In this document: one piece after another, positions 28,045 to 32,261 of the stretch
Layout: each line of letters starts with the position of its first letter
How positions within the stretch are numbered: the stretch's first letter is position 1
Origin: Bacteroides sp. CAG:1076
GTDB taxonomy: Bacteria > Bacteroidota > Bacteroidia > Bacteroidales > Bacteroidaceae
Reading direction: 5' to 3'
NCBI GenBank assembly: GCA_000436795.1
Contig: HF993266.1
Location: 1 to 32,261, forward strand
DNA length: 32,261 nucleotides
Program-made: the position numbers and the translations under genes
Notes under the pieces: model-generated
Seen by the model: only the letters and a program-made list of their open reading frames with translations
What the model was told of the DNA's origin: nothing
The model's database searches: none

Positions 28045-28800
28045 TTAGAAATTTAATTTAGCAGTAATAAATTGAGGAACCTTCCATGCCATTTTTTGCA
28101 GTTTAGTCCATGTAGGTGATAGCCCGTGACTGCGATACATGCGGATATCTTCTTGCCACATTTGTTTGCGTTTAGTACTATCAGTTGAGAGTCCTCCCAT
28201 TCGCATCCTTACGATATATTCGTTCAGATATTCCACTTTCAGATTACCTTCGTATAGATAGCGGAATAGGAAATCTGAATCTGCTGCAATCTTGTAGCTT
28301 TCGTCGTATAAGCCTAACTGGTCAATACAAGTCTTACGAATGTAACAGGTAGGATGTAAAGGAAGCCACCCGTGTTTTACTTTCCATTTACTATATGAAC
28401 CTCCTATCCAATTACGAATAACTTTGTCCGTATCTTGGTAGTCCACGAACAGACCGTTACCATATACAAAGTCAGCCTTTGTATTCTCAAATTTCTGGAC
28501 GATTTTACTGATGGTATCTGGAGAATAAAGAAAATCATCACTATGTAGCAATCCGATTATATCTCCGGTTGCTCTCCTGATGCCCTTATTGATCCCCTCA
28601 TACATTCCTTTGTCCGGTTCAGAGATGATTTGGCTGATACGGTCTTTGTACCGATTAATCACTTGCAGAGAACGGTCCTTGCTGGCTCCGTCTACTACGA
28701 TGTATTCTATCTCTTGGTAATTTTGGGCTAATACACTCTCAATGGCTTGCCCGATAGTTGCTTCACGATTGAAGCAAGAGGTGATGATGGAAACTTTCAT
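28045..28800 (-). CDS. Family 2 glycosyltransferase
   Basis: A 251-residue GT-A fold enzyme with no membrane segment. It starts MKVSIITSCFNREATIGQAI, with VVDGASKDRS (36-44) for nucleotide binding, DKGMYEGINKGI (63-74) and the metal-binding SDD at 87-89 (LLHSDDFLYS). The acceptor side includes HGWLPLHPTCYIRK and DSDFLFRY. This layout is like WcaA-type glycosyltransferases of polysaccharide synthesis; donor and acceptor are unknown. It is followed by ugd with an 11-nt gap, and preceded by a 300-bp AT-rich intergenic region that separates it from the more AT-rich genes upstream. Confidence 0.9.
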   Translation of the reverse strand: MKVSIITSCFNREATIGQAIESVLAQNYQEIEYIVVDGASKDRSLQVINRYKDRISQIISEPDKGMYEGINKGIRRATGDIIGLLHSDDFLYSPDTISKIVQKFENTKADFVYGNGLFVDYQDTDKVIRNWIGGSYSKWKVKHGWLPLHPTCYIRKTCIDQLGLYDESYKIAADSDFLFRYLYEGNLKVEYLNEYIVRMRMGGLSTDSTKRKQMWQEDIRMYRSHGLSPTWTKLQKMAWKVPQFITAKLNF

Positions 28801-29047
28801 CAGAAAAATTATTTTAGATGTTGCAGAATGGTCGTGATTATAATTTCTGCTTCTAAGAAAAATGTTTAGAGTTGATAGCCCGTTTTATCGCATTTGTGAT
28901 ATAATAAGGAGCATGAATATGGTTAAACAATTTTTGTCAGTTTACATTTCTTTAAGTAGAAGTAAATGTTTCTTGACATGTTTATTTCAGGTTATTGTAG
29001 GATAACTCAGAAGTAATAATTAGTGTAATATTATGTAAAAGAATATA
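28801..29047. other. AT-rich intergenic region between two polysaccharide gene groups
   Basis: About 250 bp with no convincing gene. A 30-codon frame on the plus strand near 28913 follows an AAGGAGC sequence but runs against all neighbouring genes and has no recognisable features. No TAnnTTTG match was found on the minus strand, so the promoter of the downstream genes is not identified. Confidence 0.5.
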
Positions 29048-29080
29048 CTTTTTAGCAATAGTTTAGGATTGCTCAAAAAG
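29048..29080 (-). terminator. Possible terminator of the epimerase gene group
   Basis: CTTTTTAGCAAT (29048-29059) pairs with ATTGCT and AAAAAG (29068-29080) with one bulged base. It lies just after the epimerase stop codon on the minus strand. The U-rich part is inside the stem, so efficiency is uncertain. Confidence 0.5.
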
Positions 29081-29101
29081 TGTAATAGATGACGTTATAA
29101 T

Positions 29102-30067
29102 TTATTTTTTATCTTGCCTGTGTATCCAATCTAATGTTATCTTGGTCCCTTCTATTCGTGAAACGGGTAAATTGGGAGCAATTTCTTTGATTGGGTTCAA
29201 ATTATGAACATTATCAGTGGTCATATTATGGAGGCGAAAACTTGTCATAGGAAAATTAATTCCAACTTTCTTTAGTAAATCTCCAGTCCATCCAGCAACT
29301 TTAAAACACCAAAAGGGAACTTTAGGAATATGTATTTTTTCTATAGCTGCTATTTCATTAGCCCAATCTGTTATTGGATAAGGTTCATAATCTCCTATAT
29401 AAAAGACTTTTTTATTTACTTTTTCTTTATCAGCATTTAATATTGACATTATTTGATAAATAGCATTATCTATATATCCATATGTCTTTTTACATGCTCT
29501 TTTCCCCATATGAAAATACATATGAGAAAGAACGATATGAAAGAATCTATTATATGGTTCTCCAAACCATGGTCCCCATATACTTGTTGGGCGTATAATA
29601 GTCCACGTATATTTAGGATTACGTGATTTTATTATTTTTTCTGTTTCTACTTTACTTTCTCCGTATAAAGTATGTGGAGCATAATCATCAAAGCTTTTGG
29701 GCATATACCCTGGCTCACATACATACATGGAAGAAGCAAATATTACTCGCTTCAAATTTGATACACCTTCTAAAGCTTCTAATAAATTTGAAACTCCATC
29801 AATATTTGCATTATAATCTTTTAAACTTGTTCCATTTAAATCAGTACGAGCACCTAAATGAATTACATAATCAGGTTGAAATCTTATAATGCTTTTTGAT
29901 AAGTATGCTTTATCTCTTAAATCAATTTTTTCCCAAATATTTCGATGTAATTCTATTTTAGGTTCTGCTATATCTAAACTTAAAATTTCATTAAATTCAA
30001 ATTGGGTTAGATAGCTAATCAAATTGGTTCCTATAAATCCGGAACCACCTGTTACAAGTATTTTCAT
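29102..30067 (-). CDS. NAD-dependent epimerase/dehydratase (extended SDR)
   Basis: A 321-residue nucleotide-sugar SDR enzyme. GxxGxxG is at Gly7, Gly10 and Gly13 (TGGSGFIG), HLGARTDL follows at 70-77, and the catalytic set Ser113, Tyr135 and Lys139 lies in ASSMYV and LYGESK. The RPTSIWGPW segment is typical of sugar-nucleotide epimerases and dehydratases. The exact reaction cannot be read. The DNA is clearly more AT-rich than the genes to the left, with many AAA, ATA and TTA codons, which suggests transfer as part of a variable polysaccharide locus. Spacing to the upstream gene is 2 nt. Confidence 0.88.
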   Translation of the reverse strand: MKILVTGGSGFIGTNLISYLTQFEFNEILSLDIAEPKIELHRNIWEKIDLRDKAYLSKSIIRFQPDYVIHLGARTDLNGTSLKDYNANIDGVSNLLEALEGVSNLKRVIFASSMYVCEPGYMPKSFDDYAPHTLYGESKVETEKIIKSRNPKYTWTIIRPTSIWGPWFGEPYNRFFHIVLSHMYFHMGKRACKKTYGYIDNAIYQIMSILNADKEKVNKKVFYIGDYEPYPITDWANEIAAIEKIHIPKVPFWCFKVAGWTGDLLKKVGINFPMTSFRLHNMTTDNVHNLNPIKEIAPNLPVSRIEGTKITLDWIHRQDKK

Positions 30068-30069
30068 TT

Positions 30070-30552
30070 TTATTTATTTGATTTTAGGTTAAACCACCTT
30101 TCTAAAGTTTCTTTTATAATATTAGCATTTCCTCTTACTAATGGTTTAAAATCAAAAATCTTGGCTTTTTCAATAGTTTGTTCAAGGTCTTCTATATTGT
30201 AAACTCCTAATACACATCCTAGTGACTCAAGCTTTCGTACGACTTGCTCTTGATTGTGTATGTGTTCTAAACCTTCAATGCGTGGTACAGCTATAATCTT
30301 TTTCTTTTTATCAATGGCTTCTCTCATAGCTCCCCATCCACCTTGCATCACTATTATATCAGCTTCTTCAGAATATTTTTGCATATCTTCTTGGGGACAA
30401 AAGTCAAAAGATATAGCATTTTTACATTCATAAGTAGAGACGCCTTTTTGAATGATGATTTCTGTTTCTTTATGTTTAGCTGCATATTGATCAGCTGCTT
30501 TAACTAACCTATCAAAAGGTTGTGTGTGTGTACCTACTGTAAATAATATCAT
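30070..30552 (-). CDS. Alg13/EpsF-like catalytic subunit of a split glycosyltransferase
   Basis: A 160-residue protein resembling the C-terminal, nucleotide-sugar-binding half of GT28-type enzymes such as Alg13 and the capsule proteins Cps14G/EpsF/PssE. It begins MILFTVGTHTQPFDRLVKAAD and carries the QGGWGAMREAID loop and IPVPRIEG-like AVPRIEGLEHIHNQEQ, where the donor is bound. It overlaps the preceding Alg14-like gene by 4 nt (ATGA), as expected for two subunits made in equal amounts. In studied capsule systems such pairs often add galactose or a related sugar to the lipid-linked first sugar; that role here is inferred. AT-rich like its neighbours. Confidence 0.87.
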   Translation of the reverse strand: MILFTVGTHTQPFDRLVKAADQYAAKHKETEIIIQKGVSTYECKNAISFDFCPQEDMQKYSEEADIIVMQGGWGAMREAIDKKKKIIAVPRIEGLEHIHNQEQVVRKLESLGCVLGVYNIEDLEQTIEKAKIFDFKPLVRGNANIIKETLERWFNLKSNK

Positions 30553-31013
30553 AGTACTCCTATATATTTAGAATTTGGAAATATTTTAGTTAATTCTGGC
30601 CATTGAACTAAAAATAGATCACTGAGCGGATAAGCCTTATAGGGAACTCTAGATGGCTTTGTGACATTAGCTGAAGAACAAAGAAATATTATTTTACATC
30701 CGAATAATTTTTTACCAAAAAAAATAGTTGGATAGGCTACACCTGCACCAGAAGACATAATAACATCAGGCCTCTCCTTAATTAATAAATATAAAGATTG
30801 GATAGCATTTATAATCCATGTCCATTTCTTTAAAGTTGCATTGTGTATTGTATAATATTTGAATTTTTTGAGCTTGTTTTTTAGATGTTTATTTTTATAA
30901 GTTACCCAATAAATTTCATATTGATTAATTTCAAGAGTATTCATTGCAAGCCATAATTGTTCAAAATGTCCACCAGCACTGCATATCATACAAATTTTTG
31001 GTTTCTTTTCCAT
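30549..31013 (-). CDS. Alg14/EpsE-like membrane-anchoring subunit of the split glycosyltransferase
   Basis: A 154-residue protein matching the Alg14/PssD/Cps14F/EpsE group. It starts MEKKPKICMICSAGGHFEQL, where SAGGH is the family motif, continues with WTWIINAIQSLYLLIKERPD and has MSSGAGVAYPTIFFGKKLFG near the middle. Hydrophobic stretches fit peripheral membrane attachment that recruits the catalytic partner encoded next. No promoter with TAnnTTTG is seen in the 180 bp upstream, and that region abuts a damaged IS66-type gene. The operon may have lost its original upstream genes, including the initiating sugar-phosphate transferase. Confidence 0.87.
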   Translation of the reverse strand: MEKKPKICMICSAGGHFEQLWLAMNTLEINQYEIYWVTYKNKHLKNKLKKFKYYTIHNATLKKWTWIINAIQSLYLLIKERPDVIMSSGAGVAYPTIFFGKKLFGCKIIFLCSSANVTKPSRVPYKAYPLSDLFLVQWPELTKIFPNSKYIGVL

Positions 31014-31115
31014 TTTATAATTTAAATTATTGTAAATATTATAATTAATCAGACGATTTGACGTAGTTTCAATCTTAATTATTTGAACCTATAGATTTGA
31101 TTGGATAAGCACTCA

Positions 31116-31161
31116 ATTTAGGGCATACCCTTTTGAAAGGTCACTTTTCAGTGCCCTAAAT
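31116..31161. other. Branched hairpin element next to the transposase remnant
   Basis: ATTTAGGGCA (31116-31125) and its exact complement (31152-31161) enclose two smaller possible hairpins, read on the minus strand as CACT-GAAA-AGTG and CCTT-TCAA-AAGG, so the RNA or single strand could fold into a three-way junction. It lies 30 bp beyond the end of the IS66 remnant. It might be the terminator or the end of the mobile element; no uridine tract follows directly. Confidence 0.55.
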
Positions 31162-31319
31162 CAAGTTTTGTTAATTAATTAGTTTTGAATTTAACATTGG
31201 CCAGTAGCCAAAGTGATGTTAAAGATATTTTTGAAAAAAGTTCCGATGAAGTTCCAGACAGAACTGTCTTGAAGCTTTACCGTTTCTATTACACTATGAT
31301 AAGTGGCAGTCATCTCCAT

Positions 31320-31353
31320 ACCGGCATCACTGCATTATGGCAGTGATGCCGGT
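31320..31353. repeat. 14-bp perfect palindrome inside the transposase remnant
   Basis: ACCGGCATCACTGC (31320-31333) is the exact complement of 31340-31353 with a 6-nt loop. Read on the minus strand, the second arm encountered codes for the conserved SDAG of the transposase, while the first arm replaces expected coding sequence, so it may be an inverted copy. Confidence 0.85.
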
Positions 31354-31916
31354 GCGGAGAGTAGTCAGCTTTCGAATGGTTCGCTCAGCAAGATTAGTTT
31401 CCAAGCTTTATCTTTCCCGTAACCTCTCTTTCGGGGTAAATCCGGCATCATCACATTTACGCTCCTTCATAAAGAATCCCTTTAAAATATTGGAAAAGCG
31501 ATCAGCTGCCGGTTCACCACCTTGGTTAGAGGCCTTGACAACTTGTTTTTTGCATGAGACATACAAACTTGATGCACGGTATCTTTAAATTGAGCTGATT
31601 TCAACTCATCATCGATAAATACATAAGCATTGTATCCGTTGGACATGATACTCTTCATTTCTCCAGCTATTCCCATCGTTTTATACCCGTCGGGGCGATT
31701 GGATAAATCGCGTCGTTTCCCGGATGGTTCTTTTACTTCTTGAGGTTTGTTCTTATCTACCGAGTCCATACGAAGTGTATCATCCGTACCATCATAGTCA
31801 TCTTTCTCCTTTTGTCGGTCAGAATCACTTTTTCTAGCTTTAGAGTTTATCCTTTGACGTCTGTCGCCAAAACGTTCCTGATTGGCAAAATTAAGTTTTT
31901 CCTGGAGAGACTTAGC

Positions 31917-31958
31917 GTTAGCGTCCAATTTTGACGTGTAGTATAGGGAAAGCCGCTT
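31917..31958. repeat. 42-bp direct repeat, copy 1, with hairpin
   Basis: Identical over 42 bp to 32220-32261 and in the same orientation, 303 bp apart. It begins GTTAGCGTCCAATTTTGACG and runs into a bulged hairpin (31943-31974; arms ATAGG..CCGCT and AGCGG..CCTAT around TTTC). It interrupts the N-terminal part of the transposase remnant. Confidence 0.88.
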
Positions 31959-32219
31959 TTCAGCGGTTTCCTATTAAAAAAATCAAAAATTGAACGTGAT
32001 TATTAATATTTGTTAGTATTAATTCTGATTGTCATAGGCAGGAGATTTTCATAATCCTTTCTCCTTTTGACAGTTTCGTGGTAGAGTTTCTTCAGATATT
32101 CCAAAACTGACAGCGTTCATTCGGCATGTTGATAGTAGCGTATGATAGGCCGGCGATACATTTGTTATGCGACTGCTAACAAAGGGCCGCGAGTTTTTGC
32201 GCTCACCCGTCAGCGAACG

Positions 32220-32261
32220 GTTAGCGTCCAATTTTGACGTGTAGTATAGGGAAAGCCGCTT
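32220..32261. repeat. 42-bp direct repeat, copy 2, cut by the window end
   Basis: Same 42 bp as 31917-31958 and still identical where the window stops, so the true repeat may be longer. It lies about 93 bp upstream (minus-strand sense) of the transposase start. The stretch 32128-32219 between them has TTGTTA/TAACAA arms near 32161-32183 and no convincing gene. Confidence 0.88.

Larger units (their letters stand above)
31191..32127 (-). pseudogene. Degraded IS66-family transposase (TnpC) gene
   Basis: Pieces of one IS66-type transposase can be read in different frames on the minus strand. From ATG at 32127, MPNE is followed, after an apparent 1-nt deletion, by LSVLEYLKKLYHETVKRR and a run ending INTNKY and a stop at 32003-32005. 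Next come SLQEKLNFANQERFGDRRQR and KRRDLSNRPDGYKTMGIAGE. Near 31660 a large deletion joins this to MKSIMSNGYNAYVF, where the catalytic Asp of the usual DGY motif is Asn. After CMSHAKNK (near 31540) a 1-nt deletion shifts the frame to VKASNQGGEPAADRF. A stop interrupts at 31408-31410, and the end SDAGMEMTATYHSVIETVKL to the stop at 31191 is again recognisable. The first catalytic region is gone, so the gene is dead. Family recognition is from memory of IS66 motifs. Confidence 0.82.

Noticed and set aside
28913..29005. A 30-codon plus-strand frame after an AAGGAGC sequence
   Set aside because: Too short, AT-rich and opposite to all neighbours, with no recognisable protein features.
32161..32227. 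Integron attC-like site (GCTAAC ... GTTAGC arms upstream of the second 42-bp repeat)
   Set aside because: The arms do not match the RYYYAAC/GTTRRRY core, the internal arms pair poorly, and there is no integrase or cassette structure in view.
32049..32231. A 60-codon frame starting with TTG inside the second 42-bp repeat
   Set aside because: It overlaps, in another frame, the N-terminal transposase piece LSVLEYLKKLYHE, which has clear IS66 character; the longer frame has no features.

Overview
The window looks like part of a Bacteroides/Phocaeicola-type chromosome (order Bacteroidales). The reasons are several promoters of the Bacteroidetes sigma-ABfr form (TTTG, about 19 nt, TAnnTTTG), few recognisable Shine-Dalgarno sites, and many gene families typical of the order: a radical-SAM/lipoprotein pair, DUF4421, a Porin_10-type porin, DUF4468, an OmpP1/FadL-like barrel, a large periplasmic GH2 beta-galactosidase and a fused NfnAB-like flavoprotein. 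Most of it is chromosomal backbone of moderate GC. The last ~3 kb is AT-rich accessory DNA. No rRNA, tRNA or CRISPR array was recognised.

Layout. 1-1407 (+): 3' part of a radical SAM/SPASM enzyme and its partner lipoprotein. 1475-2317 (-): prmA, divergent from 2462-5327 (+), which holds a secreted Trp/Gly/Tyr-repeat protein and an outer-membrane barrel. 5402-10449 (-): a four-gene envelope operon read as porin, solute-binding-like protein, Gfo/Idh oxidoreductase, DUF4421 protein. 10607-13795 (-): a 2-oxoacid:ferredoxin oxidoreductase operon (TPR protein, ferredoxin, alpha, an unlisted 58-aa membrane protein, beta, gamma). 14215-15327 (+): a glycosidase-like lipoprotein. 15832-18126 (+): a fused NfnAB/GltD-type enzyme with a textbook promoter. 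18507-21614 (+): GH2 beta-galactosidase. 21724-22782 (-): DUF4468 protein. 22959-25405 (-): tkt and rpiB, translationally coupled. 25630-31013 (-): polysaccharide precursor and assembly genes (manC, ugd, a family 2 glycosyltransferase, an epimerase, and an Alg13/Alg14-like split glycosyltransferase). 31191-32127 (-): a wrecked IS66-type transposase gene with a 42-bp direct repeat inside it and upstream of it.

How the genes connect. The 2-oxoacid oxidoreductase produces or consumes reduced ferredoxin, and the NfnAB-like enzyme could exchange it with NADH and NADPH; both fit anaerobic redox balancing. Transketolase and RpiB form a non-oxidative pentose-phosphate pair. ManC and Ugd make GDP-mannose and UDP-glucuronate, plausible donors for the adjacent glycosyltransferases. 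The AT-rich epimerase and Alg13/14-like genes look like the retained end of a variable capsule or O-antigen locus whose upstream part is lost or lies beyond the IS66 remnant.

The most unusual material is the radical-SAM/lipoprotein pair, the small membrane protein inside the oxidoreductase operon, and the transposase graveyard at the right end, with its direct repeats, a 14-bp perfect palindrome and a branched hairpin. Several terminators and promoters could be placed directly from the sequence, and some of them decide between alternative start codons.
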